NCBI GenBank assembly: GCA_022113835.1
Contig: JAILWY010000021.1
Coordinates: 1,860,001 to 1,924,000 of the forward strand
Source of the DNA: Atopsyche davidsoni
Taxonomy: Eukaryota > Arthropoda > Insecta > Trichoptera > Hydrobiosidae
Direction of reading: 5' to 3'
Length of the DNA: 64,000 bases
The notes beneath the pieces are model-generated. The model saw only the letters and a program-made list of their open reading frames with translations. It made no database searches and was not told the DNA's origin. The translations under genes and the position numbers were made by a program. Of this stretch, positions 1-14,589 are shown in pieces. The first letter of the stretch is position 1. Each line of letters begins with the position of its first letter.

Positions 1-3000
1 AAGCGAGGCCGATTTCTAAAAGCACAAGTTTACGGTAGCAAAAAGGGGCGCTCTGGAGCCCCCTCGGCCTCGGGGGCGGATTCCTGGGGCCGCGCGTGAG
101 AGCGATATATCGTAGCACCTGTAATAATGTGTCGCCAACAGGCGGCACCATACGGGGGGCGGAAAACTTACGACTTCTTGGTCAACGGAATGCGTTACTG
201 ATACCAATGGGGGCTGTAGTACAAATTCATAAGAACACGCTGTATAATTTAATTAAAGAGAAGAGAACAATACTCCGAAATTGTTTCAATACGGCGGCGT
301 ATATTTTCGATGCGTTGCATCTATTGGTGGAAGTCAAAACAACAAGTAAAAAAACGTAAAAAATAAATTTTAACTATATGGAAAAGTAAAACGTTCGTGT
401 TTTAACATGTGCTTTCCAGAAATTACAAACTGTGTTGAAGATGTACAAAAAAATATTCAACCAAATATTTTCCTGATCAAAATAATAAATCATTCTAACC
501 TTCATATAAAAACGTAAGAGTCAATTAATTTTTATCACATACCTTGTTTATTCTGTGCACTGAGTTCCGGATAACCGACCGGTTTTATAATGTTCACATA
601 CCTGTAACAAACATAAACATTAAATGTATTTTTTTTTTTTATTTTCAGTCTTGTGATATTTATTTGCATATCCAATTTACTTAAAATAAAACAACGGTTG
701 TTCTTTTCATAAAATATTCGTTACAGTGTGCAAATTTCAGTATTCTACTGGGATGATGTCGGGGTAGATTATGTTTTTGTCGGGGTATCCGCCAAGATGT
801 TTTTCTCGAAAGGGGGTAAATTTAGTGCAGGAAACTACCCTATCGGATATATAAAACACCGAGGTGGATACCTACAAGGTAAAAAACATTACGCGGGGAT
901 GTCATAAAAATCTCAAGTTGTTTAGGGTTTAGGGAAAAAGAAAACCTTTATGGAACATAATATTTTCTTGATACATCGTTTCCTGCGTGTGATCATTTTA
1001 AAATATTTATGAAAATAAAATGTATTAAAATTTTTGTATCTACTAGAAAACATGTAAATTGCTATATTGTATGCAAACATAAAATATGATGTTATTTTAA
1101 TTAATATATTTTCATTTTATAAATCTATATGTGACGCAATATAACATGACGTATATTAAAATTAAAGAATGGCATTTTGATAGCTACAGTTTTTTTGTCT
1201 TGCCCTGTCAGTGTATACTATTTTATAATCAAATCATATTTTATTCATCCATTTTTTTATAATCGGGATTTTATTTTGTATGTTTAATATTAACATTTTT
1301 TCCTTGAAGCCTATCTTACGAAAAAGTTAATAGATAAAATTAAATTAAGCAATCATATGACGTTTTTTTTTCTAGAATCTAGAATAATGAGAATGAAAAT
1401 AAAAACATATGATTTAGAAATATAACAAGTTAATGGTTTGTCCAATTTTAATAACATTAAATAAATTGTCAAAAACATTTATTTTAGGAAACAGCCCTTT
1501 TTTATATAACTCCCCCTTCCAAGGTGAGACCCTTTCATAATAAAATTGTGCAATAATTTTCGTGACTTATGACGCGTTACCTGGCCGCCGACTTCCCCGG
1601 CGGGGAGGACTTTCAGCGGGGCACTTCTTTATGGCGGATCGTGAACAATATTTTTTAGCCTATTTTTTTACAGCCTGCTTCGTTTCCTTTGATTGTATAG
1701 GGGAGGCCGCTCCTTAAGGGATAATCGGTCGGGGTGAGGACACGCTGAATGCCTGCTTTATATTTTACTGAGGTGAAAAGTTTAACATGAGGAATAAAAA
1801 AAATTATGTTTTTTTACATTGTTGTTTTGATGTCGTTATATTTTTGAGAGCATGCTCTCTTTAAAAAGTTTAAAAGATTAAATAATAAAATAAATTTAAA
1901 ACATAAATGAAAAATATTTAATTTTGTTTTAAACACTATACGACCCTAGTTACTTATTGGTCAAACTTACACACCTTTTATAAAAGTGTTGAAAAAAAGC
2001 GGATGTAAGAATTTTCATGATTGACGCCTAACGCTGAGTGACTAGCAGACAGTGCTTTGTTTATTTAATTCTAACAACATTGACAATGTATGTTCTTATA
2101 TGCAAGGCAACATCGGGCTTTATAGTTTTATAATATTGTAAATTAAAAACATGTAAAATCGGAAAACTTTTTATCAAGTATTTAAAAAGTAAAGAAATTT
2201 ATTCTGGTTGTCTCTGAGCTGTTAAAACCTACCTTTAATTTTAAATCGCTTCGTCAGACCATCAAACCGAAATACACACTCTGAAGGCAGCATTTAAAGT
2301 TACTCAGTTAGTCCGCGTCAAACAAAAGAAATAAAGGGAGAAAGGAGGAATGTAATGCTCCAATACTTCAGCTGTCAGCAGAGCCTCCCGGCCAAGGTAG
2401 AGAATCGTTAGTTGAAACTCTTTTAAAGTCTTTTACAGTTCGCTTGATGACAGGTAAGGCAAATGGAAAAGTTAATAAAAGTGGAACACCGGCCATTTTG
2501 TATCCCCTGCGAGGGTGGAGATGCTGGGGGAAGAGGGCTGCTGAAAATATTGCACGAGTCGGAAGCGTTTATTTTGGCTAGGGGGAATAATTATTGCTGT
2601 TTTACTGCTGTTTTTAAGTATGCATTCAAACAATTATATTAAAATCTTTTGCGTTTTTGTCACAACACCATTGTGCTCTTTGGGTGTCATTGTCGTAACA
2701 ATTTAAACTAATCTCCAAAAAAAGGTGTAAACAGTTCTAGTCGATATTTTTTTTAACTCCGTATTATAATTTCGCAAAGATGTAAAGTGGAAACCAGATA
2801 TTTAAACAAAAAATTTGCTTATCATACTCGATTGTTTACGAAATCTCAATTTAGTTATTTGAAGATTATTATGATGACATGCGAGTATAACAAATGAGAT
2901 ATATGGAAAATAATATTTCCATCAGAAGGTAAAAAACCCCAAATATTATATTGATAGTTTTATCATGTTTCCATTTTTTTGTTACATCATTCCAAAAAAG

Positions 3001-3500
3001 TTAATATATAAATTCAAACCGATACACGAATCACAAATAGCCTTGACTTCTAATATCTACTTGTGTTGACCGAAATAAATTTTAATTCAATATTGCTAAA
3101 TGACATCAGAATTGTATTAATAAAGGCTTGGGATTTATTTAATAATTTATCAATTTATTATTTCAATGCCACAATATTTTACAACATCTCTCGCAGAGCA
3201 CGACTTGTACTTAATTATAATCCGATTAATAAAGAGATGTAGCGATACAGGTAGATCCCTTTTAAGCTAGGTATAATACAGTATTATAGCAGAATACCTT
3301 TTAATAATCTCATCAGGATAGTAGGGTGGGATTAGTGGCACCGGAATAAGCGCCTGAGACATCCGGCCACGGCGGAGCCCCGACAGAGGTGAGCCGTCTA
3401 CCTTCGCAGTAAACCCTTAAATTGCAGACACTGCCTTACATTATCGAATCGCGATTCAATTTTGTTCCATAACCAACGTATTAAAATATATCGAATTCTC

Positions 3501-3720
3501 AGCCTTCAGTTTTTATACCGACGTTTTGGCTTCATTACTCGAGACATTTACAAGGAATGGTTTTATTGACGAAGATTAATTTAAAAATGGCTCCAACACC
3601 GGATCAAAAATTTAGATTTGACAACCAAGAAAAAAATTATAAATTTAGTTTCATTGCTGCTTAATTTCCATTTCCAGTACTAAAGGCATCTTCAGAAGAC
3701 AAAACGTCAGGCAAAAGGTC
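3501..3720. repeat. Weak inverted pair resembling a Penelope-like unit
   Basis: GACGTTTTG at 3520-3528 is answered by CAAAACGTC at 3700-3708, and both sides carry a nearby CTTCAG. On the strand reading outward, each half resembles the short end motif common in Penelope-like elements (a CTGAAGATG-like word, then GAAACGTC-like bases). Similarity outside the motifs is poor, so this may be an old inverted dimer or chance. No reverse transcriptase sequence is visible. Confidence 0.22.
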
Positions 3721-4312
3721 ATAAACCCACACGTCTTAAGCTCGAATCAATTCGTTGCCACATATATTTTATATTTAATTAAGATATCCATAATAAGATA
3801 ATATTATTATAATTTTTTATGTGTTTGTTTATTTACTTGTAGAAGACCTCACAAACAAGTGGGCTTGTCCAGAACTCATTTCACATGCCAGCAAGAGAAC
3901 TTATTTCAGCATCAGTGTCGACCTTCCGGGCCCTCGGACGTTAATCCGTATTATGCCCCGTGTGTACTCCCCCGCCTTACAACCCCTACCGATAGGGCTA
4001 ACAATTTATGCGTTCAAAAACTCAACATAAAGTCTCTAATAATTTCGCTGGCAATATTAATTCACATAAATCAAAATGTGATTTATATTAAAAAAAAAAA
4101 CGGTGCATTGAACAATTTTAAATTGATCATATAAAACGTTATTAAAACAAAAAAAAAATATTTACTATAAACATTAAAAAAAAATTCTCGCTGTTTTTTA
4201 CTTTGATATACATGATTGCTTTCACAATTGTATTTTAAATATTGAATGACCCTTTATCAGTGGAAATAAAAAAATCCTTAATTAAATAAAGGTTTAGAAT
4301 TTAACTTCAATT

Positions 4313-4353
4313 CTCAACCTTGAACTTAAGCTCCTCAACCCTGCACTTAAGCA
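4313..4353. repeat. Two-copy 21-bp tandem repeat
   Basis: CTCAACCTTGAACTTAAGCT is followed at once by CTCAACCCTGCACTTAAGCA, a two-unit direct repeat of period 21 with two mismatches. No function is suggested. Confidence 0.6.
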
Positions 4354-6211
4354 CACTTGCAGTTCCTACCTCCCTCTTTCCTCCACGCTCTACCGCTCAG
4401 AGTTGTTAGTACAGACGATTGCAGTCCAGGCTTAGCTTTTTTAGTTCAAGAATATCTGGTTAGAACTGAGCCTGAAGGACCAATCTGAAATTGTTGTATT
4501 TTAACCTTTTTCAAAAACAATTTCAACGAATATAAATAATAACCATGATTTATCAATAATTGTATTATGATTTTAAATTTTCAAGTAAAAGCAATGAAAG
4601 CATTATTATTGGGTAAAAAGTGCGTCTTGAAAATTTCGAGATTATATAGACTTATCTCATAACACCAATCCCTAAAATTCTTAAATGACGTCATACAGTG
4701 TTTTTAAAGTAAAGCTTTAAATCAGTATAACTCTTTCACTTGAAATTTATAACAATAAATTGATCAAATGTATATTTAAACGAGACAGAATTTCCAATTA
4801 GAATGCCACAAATTTTTTTTCAACCACACATTTTTTAAAAAATATATAATCTTTAGTTTGATGTTTTATGGAGAGCATATAATGATTATAAAATGAAACG
4901 AAGTTGAGAAGATTTCGTCTTCTATTATAAAAGCTCCATAAAGTTTACCATTATTCACCACTTTAAAACAGCGAGGCTCCTGGACAACCATTTATCACAT
5001 GACGCGCAAGAAAACACCTTGAAAATCAATAAAGCCTCCACCCCCGGGAGCAAAAAGGCGCTTTACTTTGAATAATATGAATTGTCTTGAGTCCTCATTG
5101 AATCCCAGCTATCATTAATCCAAACCAGGGCGCCGAGTGACAGATGGGGTGGGGCGTCTGCAACCCCTGCCAGCTAGGCAATAGCTTCACTACTAGAAGG
5201 GGTAGTTTTTAAAATACTCTAAAATTATATATCATTATTTCAAGTCAACAATCCTTTTTTTACTAATTTTATTCTGAATATTTCGAATTTGAAAATTTCA
5301 TTTTGTCAATTACTGTTGTCACATGGATTGCTTGAAGTTTATAGATATTAGATGTAAAATATATCTTGTTAATTTATATTAAATAAAATTATCTTCAAAT
5401 CAGTGAGTGACCGATTTATAATATCATTTTCTTAGTATAGTTTTAATAAATTTTATTATACCAATTAGTTTATGTTCTATACAATACTTAAAAAAAATAT
5501 TAAAATTTTTATTTTAATTAGCACAGATTTAAAAACATGAGATTCTTTATTATAGCATAATTTTGTTTTGAGAAGACTTTCAATGCGTTTTCCAAAAAAA
5601 ATACAAACAAATAGATAGCATATTTGATATTAAAAAGTTTTAAATATTTTTCTAAGTTGAAGCAGGTTGCAAGAAATGATATGATACCTATCATCAAATC
5701 TTCAACTCTAAAGTATTACCCGACAGTCAGTGATGCCGGAAGATGGCCAGAGCCTACCGCGGTGACTTGGGGGTGCAGAGGGAGGTCTGAGGCAGAGGTA
5801 ACAGGATATGAGCAGGGGGCAGATGGCTATCCTTAATTTCCTCCCTTGAGGTAACTCCCTGACGGAGATGGAAAACTAAGCTTAAATCGCTCAAGGGTAA
5901 ATGCTGAGTGTGCCAGTGTCTCCAAACATGCGAATTTTTTTTTCAATAAAATTAAATTCATAAAAATTAGCCGATTAATAAGTGGAAGACTTGCATAAAT
6001 ATTTTAATATTTTATTGGTAGCTGATTCAATCGTATTCTTTAAAACTTTTAAATGAATAAGATTTTTTTATTACTGTGTCAACATATCCAATAACTTAAT
6101 ACATCAGATTTCATACTTCGCATTATAATGCATTAACAGTTATGGAAAATAATACTAAAAGATTTAATATTTAGAAGATGGCAATATAGAAAAAAGCATA
6201 GACCAAAATAT

Positions 6212-6216
<5 letters not shown>

Positions 6217-6267
<51 letters not shown>
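6217..6267. repeat. (TA)n microsatellite
   Basis: An uninterrupted TA dinucleotide run of about 51 bp, flanked by degenerate TTATATTATA sequence. It is able to extrude a cruciform and likely to be length-polymorphic. Confidence 0.97.
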
Positions 6268-6273
<6 letters not shown>

Positions 6274-7426
6274 TTATTTTTTCCACACCTAAATAATGAC
6301 AAAAAATATTTTTTTTGCTAGCTCAATTACTACGTATATGTATATGTTTTTTTTAAACATTTAGGCTACTGTTTTGTTTTTTTAATTTTCAATTATCATC
6401 CCCTGAAAATAAGGGTGGTCGCTTCGGCGGAAAACGCCCGCTCTGTGGCCTGGAGGCCGCCGCTCGTTGGCAAAAGTCACCCGAAAGTCGGAAGTCAGGT
6501 AATCTGCAGAGTGACTGGAAAGGTGAGGGACGCGATAGAGGTGTCGCTTAAGAGCCCACTACCCCTAATAGAATTCTGAAATTATGGTTTTCAGGCTTTA
6601 AGCGTCTGGTATTAAGGAAATTGGCACAGTAAACTGTAGGCACGAAAGTTAGCTATATATTCACGAACAATTTACTGTTAAATGTCTCTTATTCTTCATT
6701 ATTATAAGATTAATAAGTAACAATAATATTTTTGTTATAATAACTTTTTTTTATTACATGGTTTTGTTATTTTTATAAGTTAACTTATATTTTCTAAATA
6801 AATAGAAAGTATCGAAAAACTGATAATAAACAACCCAAAATTCTGGTGCCTACAATATCCTTAAAAAGTAGCTAGGGGATTAATATGCTGTAAGATAAAC
6901 TGAAATAAGACTTGTATACGAAAAATACTTTTGCTGTGAACGTTTACCAAAAATTATTAAAAACAAAATAATTTTTAAAGGACTTTTCTTTATCGATTAA
7001 AATAACCTATAATTAAATAATTAAGAAAGACTACTTATCTTTCCAGAATATATTTATTTAATACATTACAAAAAATTTTACATTTTCTATGAAGAAAATT
7101 TATGATTTTTGCCATATTTTTTTTTTTTTGTTAATCTCGTCACTATATTCATTACTCGGCTTAAAATATAATTTTTAAACAAACAAAATGATACAATATT
7201 TTTGAATATAGAAAATGCATTATTTAAAATTAAACTCACATCAACCATTAAAATTCATAAGTCGCACACTAAACCAGGTATCCCCGAATTTCCTTCTTGT
7301 AGACCACGTGACGAATCTCTCCCCCTGTTGAAACTATTAACGTCTTAATGAAGATAACTTGGGAGCCGGGGCTATTTGATTCAGTGAAGAGGGAGGAATT
7401 ATGACATAGCATCCCGGGAGACTTAC

Positions 7427-7491
7427 CTGGACTTTTGAGGGGTTGCTACTAATTGAGGGTACGTTATGAATATCGCCTCTGGTTGAAGGAT
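7427..7491 (-). other. Exon-like segment, minus strand
   Basis: On the minus strand a pyrimidine-containing stretch ending GCGTAG (acceptor at 7492-7493) is followed by 65 bp and then a perfect donor, CCAG|GTAAGT (plus-strand bases 7421-7430). One frame is open across the whole segment, starting at the first base after the acceptor and giving about 21 codons (begins ILQPEAIFITYPQ). The donor is among the best in the window. I recognise no protein family. It could be an internal exon of an unknown minus-strand gene, a non-coding RNA exon, or chance. Confidence 0.25.
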
Positions 7492-10400
7492 CTACGCAGC
7501 ATGTGGCCAGGGAGATAAGTTGAGTACGAGCTATTCAAATTATAGAAATACTAAAATGATTTAAAGTTGTTTAATAAAATGATACTGCAATTAAATATTA
7601 TCATATAAAATTCGGAAAAACAACGGAAAAACTCTCTATAGTTAATGTTTATACTGACAAATATATAATTTGATTTAATCATATTTTCAAATAGTTAAAC
7701 GTAATTTTAAAATGTAAGTTAAATCACAAACAATTATGTGAGAGCATTAATTAAATTAACTCATATTTAATTAAAACTCATCTTTTTTGGTACTCATGAT
7801 ACACATCCACGAGAGTAATAGTATAAAAGAGACGTAGCCATTAACGTATTCTGCAAAATAATTATGAATATGGTTTTGGATAAATATTGTTAATATAATA
7901 CATTTACTTTTAAAATAAATTCTATTGAGGTACGCAAAATAGAAAATATTGATCAGACACAAATTACAATATACATAACTTAATCAAAAACGTATTTCCA
8001 GTAACAAGCTTGCATACAAAATCTAATAACGCTACTATTATCATCTGAACCACGAGATATCACTTTCCAGCTCACCTTACAATGGATCCCAGAACAGTTA
8101 ATTTTAATCATAAAGTCTCAGGGCGGTTATTCCCCCAATTATTAAGGGTAGAGATTCAATTGCGTCGAGTGGGTCCTGGCTGTAGCCTCCAACGATAACA
8201 CCTTGAATATTCGCAGATGATATTGTGTAGTTTTGTGAGGGGACTCTGATTACGGCTTCAATATATCGTGAAGTAATTTGTACCTCGCGCTTTATATACT
8301 CAACAGCTTATTCGGTGCATCAATTAAATTAATATTTTATTAAAAAAAGTCATGTATTTTAACCTAGTATAATATATTTTAATCTGCGTGATTACTAACG
8401 AATATAATACTTATTTAAATTTGAACGGTAATTGAGTTAGCGTAGCTTTTGAAAATTTTTACTTAAAAAAAACTTGAAGAAATGTATCTTTGGAATAATA
8501 TTTTTACTTATTTTATATGTAAGTTTTAGCAAGATTCAAATTAAAGATTAAATTATAAAATGCATTTGTATGTAACTTTCTTGGAATGCTTGCACTCGTT
8601 AAACTGTACTTTAACTATTTATAACAAACCACACATAGTTTATTGTACTTTTAGAAATACATTAAGTTCTTTTTTTTAGCAATTATTGGATAATTTCGTT
8701 TGATTTATTTACATTAAATGTAATGAATAGTACATTACAAGCAATAAAATTTTAATCAATCAACACGACTACGACCCCAAGGGCCCAATGGAAAGATAAT
8801 CGATCTGCCGAGGTGTTAGCGGGACGTGTCTAAGGTGAGGCGGGCTTAGCCGATCGTGACAGGGCATCCGGGGGAGCCCTTAGGGATCTGCCACCGACCC
8901 CTTCCGTGGCACATCCTGCAACCCCGCCCGGCGAAGGCTCTATAGAAACTAGTGCCTGCCGAGGCACTCGCTCCGGACCCTTGAGGTAAATGAAGAGCAT
9001 GCCGATGTTTTTCAAGCGCGGGTGTTACGTGACTTTTTTGAATATGTGATTTTTCGCGATCTCTCACCTGAGGCCCTTTTGTCTTTTTTACTTAAATATA
9101 CCCAACGGTAATACAATCTTACTCAACCTGCGCGTAAGCTTAATTTCAAATTTAGTTAATTAATTTTTATTACTTTAAACACAATAATATTTTTAAAAAA
9201 TAAATACAACACAAATAATATGTAAAATAGCTCAAGCTAATTGAGTTCTACTTAATACTTATATAAGTATATTTCTTGGAACATGAACGAGCTTACCTTC
9301 ACATACAAACATGCTTCTCGGGAAATCTAATTAAGTTATTCAATTACATAAAATGAGAAATTAAATCAATACTGATACATATTCATCGGAACAGATGGAG
9401 AACCGATTTGATTCTGTACCTGAACAAACAGAACTTTCCCCTCTCATTAGTATTCAGATCGTCTCCGAGGTTATAACAGCGGTTAAGGTATTTCAAAAAC
9501 GGACGACTCTCCCCTCATTCTTCAGGTTTTACATTTTTACGATTAAATACATATTAAACAGGTAAATGTTTACATTGATCCTTGATTCTAATTCGCAATT
9601 CAAATTGTAGGGTTGTTTCTTATGCCAGGTGAAATATATTTCAGGCTTTTCGCATTTCAAAAGATTCAGATGTTACAGGATAAGTCTGCCATAAAAAAAT
9701 ATTTATAATTTCTTATTATTCCTTGTTATTAAATTGTGATTGCAAATTTGTAAAAGAAGTTTATCTTCTTCTTTCGGCATCATTGAGTCATAGAACATCA
9801 TTATCGTTAAATGTTATTAAATTTCCCAGGCTATTCTGATAAGCAACTAAGATACCCAATTTATTTTCAGTATCACTGTACCAGCTCGTCTAGAATGAAT
9901 TTAGTGCAAAAGAGGATAACACCTTGCGGAGGAAAATAAACCCTTCAATACAGCGCATCACTTAACTTATACGTCGTTCTCCTCATTCTATGTTCTCCCT
10001 TCAAGCTATCGTCTAACACGATCGGGCAAAAGAAAGATACGTGGCTACGTTAACCTCGCGCGCCGTAAAGTACACCGGCAAGGTATCAGCCGCGGAGGCG
10101 CGATAGCCTAAGGAGGAAGCTTGAATTAATTAAAAATACGTTCATTATAAAAAATATAAATACAACACATAAATAACTAAAAAAATAATCTTCGGTTTAA
10201 AAAAGAATTAGGTTTTGAAGTTCGAGTGAATGGCCGTTAATGAACGTTAACAATTTCCATTGTTCTTCATAATAGTTCAATTGAAGCTGAGATGTTAAGT
10301 TTTCAGATTTAAAAAAAATAAGGATTATAATAATAGAATTCAATCAAGGTATTTGTAAAAGATTCACAAATATAATTGAAGATAAATAATGAATCTTAAA

Positions 10401-11196
10401 TCCGTTCATAAAAAAATAAATTTAAAAAACATGTTTTTTAAAAATATTTATTTTAAAAATAAGCATAAATACTTTTGCTTTGATATTAATTATAATTTTT
10501 TTTTAACGTATGTAAAATGCTGTCAATATATATTACATAAAAAATATTGGATATTTACACATCTAACACAAATATAAATGTCTTTGACAAATGTTTTTTC
10601 TTTAACTAAATAATTATCAAATTTATATTATTAAGAAAATTATAACAAAAATTTTCAGTCCAAAAAAGTACCAAAACCATTGAGTTAAAAAAAAGTAATT
10701 TCTCATTCTTAATTTTTAAATGTATATAACAGAGTCAATATTCCAGCTGATTTTCAGCTGAGCTTTGAAATTTCACGTTGGAGAAATGCAGCAAATAATA
10801 TTATTAAATGTATTTGTATTTTACTGAAAAACGTACGAAATATAAAATGAAAAATTTCCTACGAATTAACATTTTTAATGTGATTAATAAACACAAATCT
10901 AAAGCCAAATGGCTAGGGTAAATTGTCAATGTTTGTGAGCGCTTTCGCCATTCAACACATAGAAACCTTAATGCTATTTGGTTATTCAATTTTTTTTGTT
11001 CTAAACCAGGAAATCGTTGTTATCATTACTCTGCTCCTGAGATTGTCGTTTCTTCAGGCTATCAGAGTTCGAAAATGAAACGACCGTGAATGCTTACGCG
11101 GCTGGTTGGTACAACAAAACAGGTTAATGTAGCGTGCTATGCGCTAAGTCTATCTCATATGAGTGACTCGTATTACCGAGACGAGCCTTGGCCTGA

Positions 11197-11249
11197 GCCC
11201 CGCACCCCGCACCCCGCACCCCGCACCCCGCACCCCGCAACCCGCACCC
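11197..11249. repeat. CACCCCG minisatellite (7-bp unit)
   Basis: About seven head-to-tail copies of CACCCCG, the last degenerate (CAACCCG). The minus strand is a run of GGGG blocks separated by three bases, a good G-quadruplex pattern. It lies inside a GC island (11.06-11.35 kb), just upstream of a GGCAG|GTAAAT donor-like word at about 11,309. Confidence 0.9.
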
Positions 11250-11544
11250 TATCGCGCCATCCCCGCTTTATCTGGCGCGGGGAGAATGCGTGGAAACTTT
11301 TTTTATGGCAGGTAAATAACAATGGATGTAAATTGTCGCCCTTATAAAAGTGATAAATGAGCCGTTCGCCGTGTCAAATATCAAATGCCATAGTTATTGA
11401 TGTTTAAATACACAATTTATGCGCTTTCAATTTTTTTTTTTTTTAACGCGAATGTGAAAATATGAAATTGTACAAAGGTGAATCCATAAAAACTTATCGA
11501 CGATTGAAATTCAGATTTATATACAACATGAATGCAAAATTTGG

Positions 11545-11630
11545 GACAGTTAGACTAATACCGACTAAGACTGCCCCAGGATAGAACCGTTCCGTGAGAT
11601 GGTCACCAACCTTCTCTGAGGAGAGTAAAT
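11545..11630 (+). repeat. Dispersed repeat family R1, short 3' piece
   Basis: A GAGATGGTCACCAACC core followed by TTCTCTGAGGAGAG matches the ends of copies at 15.1, 40.0 and 62.8 kb, and on the minus strand at 36.1 kb. Only about 85 bp is recognisable here. Longer copies end near AGAAGCACTT or an AAGAAG tail, which suggests the 3' end of a retroposon. Confidence 0.55.
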
Positions 11631-14589
11631 GTTGATTTCTTTTATATCAATTGTATATATATATATATATATATCAAATTTATCTTTTTAACTAGCATAT
11701 CATTATTTTTAAACGTGCGGACCTTAAGAAGTCAAGATTGTAGCTGTTTTCTATTTTTTTAAATATATATTATAAAAAAAAATAGTATTTCCAGTTTTAG
11801 AAATCCAATGCAATGTGAAAATCAACGAGAGAGCACAAATCCACACACCGGGGAGGTGAGCCCGCAAGCCGAGGTGAGGAGGCCTTATCGGTCTCACGCG
11901 CCGCTGCCCCGGGGGCTCGCGGTTCCTACGCCCCACCCTTCTCCTCCCGGCACCTCGTGAACTTTCAACAGGGGTGTTTTCGTACTTCATACTTGCGAAA
12001 AGCTTGCAAGGTGTTTTTTATGTGAACAAGGATTAAAAAAATTCATAATAAAATAATACAATAATCGAAATTTGGTCGTGCAGTTAAAAGTTGGTTTAAA
12101 TCAACACTTTTAACAATATCATGCACTTCCACAGTCATATCTCTTTATATTCGGTAAACAGCTATTTTTTTTTTTCCTAATACTAAATTTTTGATTCAGA
12201 AAGATTTTTTGACAACATTTGAATACATTACGTCTTTGGTTCGTAGTTGGTAATTAAAGACATTGCTTGGACTATGCAAAATAATAAGTTCTTTACAGTA
12301 CTAAAAAGTTATCGAAACTCTTTACGTAAATACAGCATGAACACTAAATCGCTTTTAATATTTAATATAGAAATACGAAGCTGTAAAGTTACGCGCAGCA
12401 GTGAGACGACACAATTTACCTATGATCGCATTTGTATCTAAAACTTTAGCAATTGATGCTTAAGTCGTTAATTTACTTTCCCTTTCTACTGAGTATTCGT
12501 AGTATGAGTATTTTACAAGTATATGAAAAAATATATTCTTTAATGATTATGAACTGAAAACTTTTCGACTCACCGAAAAGTGTAAACGTTATAAATTATA
12601 AGCAGTAAATTCCTAAGCAGGTAGAATTCCCTCGCCCTTCTATTAACAGGTATAATCCAAAAAACTTAACAAATAACATTTAAAATTCACTTCAAATTCA
12701 CCCTCCCGGGAAGCACACCCTCGCTCCCACCCCGGACATCCTATCTGCGCCCAACATTCTCATTAAAAAAACTTTCCAACAAGATCTGTTTTATTTTTCC
12801 ATCTCCCGGCGGTGGGGGTGGAAATCTCCTTCGGAGGTAACAGAAACTTCTGAAAAAGATGGAATGCTGAGCATCTGGAAGTACCGGCGGACCGCGCGAC
12901 ATTTAAAAACGGGGCTAATCTTCCAAGGATATGCAAAAGTTGTAGGTGAAAGTTTTTAAATGAAAGATCCGACTCGTCGGTCCTCCCGCCGAGGCAGGTG
13001 TGAGAAATGAAATTTTAATCAATGTCAAATGTCAGAGAACCGCTCAAACTTAAAAGAGAGTGGATTTGGGAGGTTACTTGCGATTTTCAAAGTTTTTTAT
13101 TGAATTTATTAGCAAAAAATATTTAATTTAAATTGCAACTTTAAGTCTACTAATGTCATTGCTATAAATAACTATAATTAATATATGTACTGTTTTAACT
13201 ATACAATTACATATTTTTATGCAAAACTCTAACCGAATAATTTATTAAAAATAACCAGTACTACTGAGCGTAGTGAAAATAAATGCGATGTCCATTAAAA
13301 TATAAGAAATTTCCGAGTTCTTCATGAAAAATAATAGAAAGTCTAACATATATATTATTTAATTATTGAACTCTATAATTTTATTAGTAAAAAATTTTGA
13401 CATTAAAAAAATTTCTGACATTACTGTTTTACCTTTGATTATAATTTTCTAAAAACAATGATTTTTAATTCAGTGTATCAAAGCTCTGACACTAACTATA
13501 TATTATTTTTATTTTATTTTCAATTTATGAAATTATATTTTCTTAAGTAAATTTCTATACCATTTTACGTTCAGGAGTTAAAACTAGTTTTCTCAAATAT
13601 AAGTCTAGCATAAACATAGTTTATAAACAACATTTTAACTATATCAATGGTAATATTCTATTACTTTTCCCTCTAAGGTATAATTTCTCAATTTTCAGCT
13701 ACAAGACTTACAATTATTATGATACAGAGAATCGCTTTGTTCGCACTCATTAATTTGACCCTGTTCCCATATCTTATTCCGGAGGTCTGCGCCGAGGCTG
13801 CGAGTGCAGGGAAGTGAAGGTAATGTTAATTGAAAACTTCCCCTGGTCTCTGGCTGCACCCCTACACGAGGGGGTTCACCCCTACACCTGAACATACGCG
13901 GAAACTAAAACCGATTAAATCAACTGTTAACATATTTATATTGCCTGCTTAATAATTTCACATTTCTACAAATTTGACAATTACAAACAATAACCATTAA
14001 GGAAACTATTAAATAACATCACATAAAAAATACATGTTATTTCATTTTCATTAAATCCTACAGTGATAACTTCCTATAAAGTTATATAATGTAATATGTT
14101 GATAACAGTTTCATTCCATATTAATGTGCATTATTCGAAGCTTTACTACTTGAAATGTTTTTTTTTTATTTATCAAGTTTCATCAAGCTGTTTACGCCGA
14201 CATATATCCTCGTTGTGAATATTTGAACAAAAAAAGTAATTTGAATTGAAATCAACTTGAATTTAATTACTAAAAAAAGTTCTTTCAAAGAATGTTGATA
14301 AACTGCTTTAATCGATAAATTGAACACTGTGAGTTAATAAAACCAAACAAAGAAAATTGTATCCAATCAACCCTTAAATAAAAAAAAATATAGGATAAAA
14401 GATAACCCAATGAGCATTTTTATTGTGAGAAGAGTAGAGCAAAAAAACTTCTCTCCCTCGTGTATTCATAGAGGACATACTAAAAATATTTTTACTGGAA
14501 AATTAATGCAATAAATTTCCCCTCATAAAGTGACGGTGTGGGAGTAATAAATTGAGAACCGGACGCCGGGTGCATATTTAACGAGGCCA

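Larger units (their letters stand above)
1..6170. other. AT-rich non-coding block with GC islands
   Basis: No gene is recognisable here. Long AT-rich DNA is interrupted by GC-richer islands at about 1-235, 1570-1755, 2360-2540, 3310-3420, 5030-5200 and 5720-5900. The islands keep many CpGs, and several carry splice-donor-like words: AAGGTGAG at 1521, CAGGTAAG at 2451 and AGAGGTGAG near 3388. Short open frames here have no family signature and are bounded by chance stops. The AT-rich intervals show only homopolymer runs. Confidence 0.6.
6290..11520. other. AT-rich non-coding block with GC islands
   Basis: GC-rich islands lie at about 6400-6560, 7265-7530, 8765-9080, 9895-10120 and 11060-11350, separated by AT-rich DNA in which nothing is recognised. 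Donor-like words on both strands sit in or beside islands: AAGGTGAG at 6520 and 8832 on plus, and the reverse complements at 7422, 8071, 9063 and 9292. The 8830-9067 minus-strand open frames are compositional and show no domain. Confidence 0.55.

Noticed and set aside
11090..11347. Pro-rich frame (PHPAPRTPHP)
   Set aside because: Produced by the CACCCCG minisatellite.
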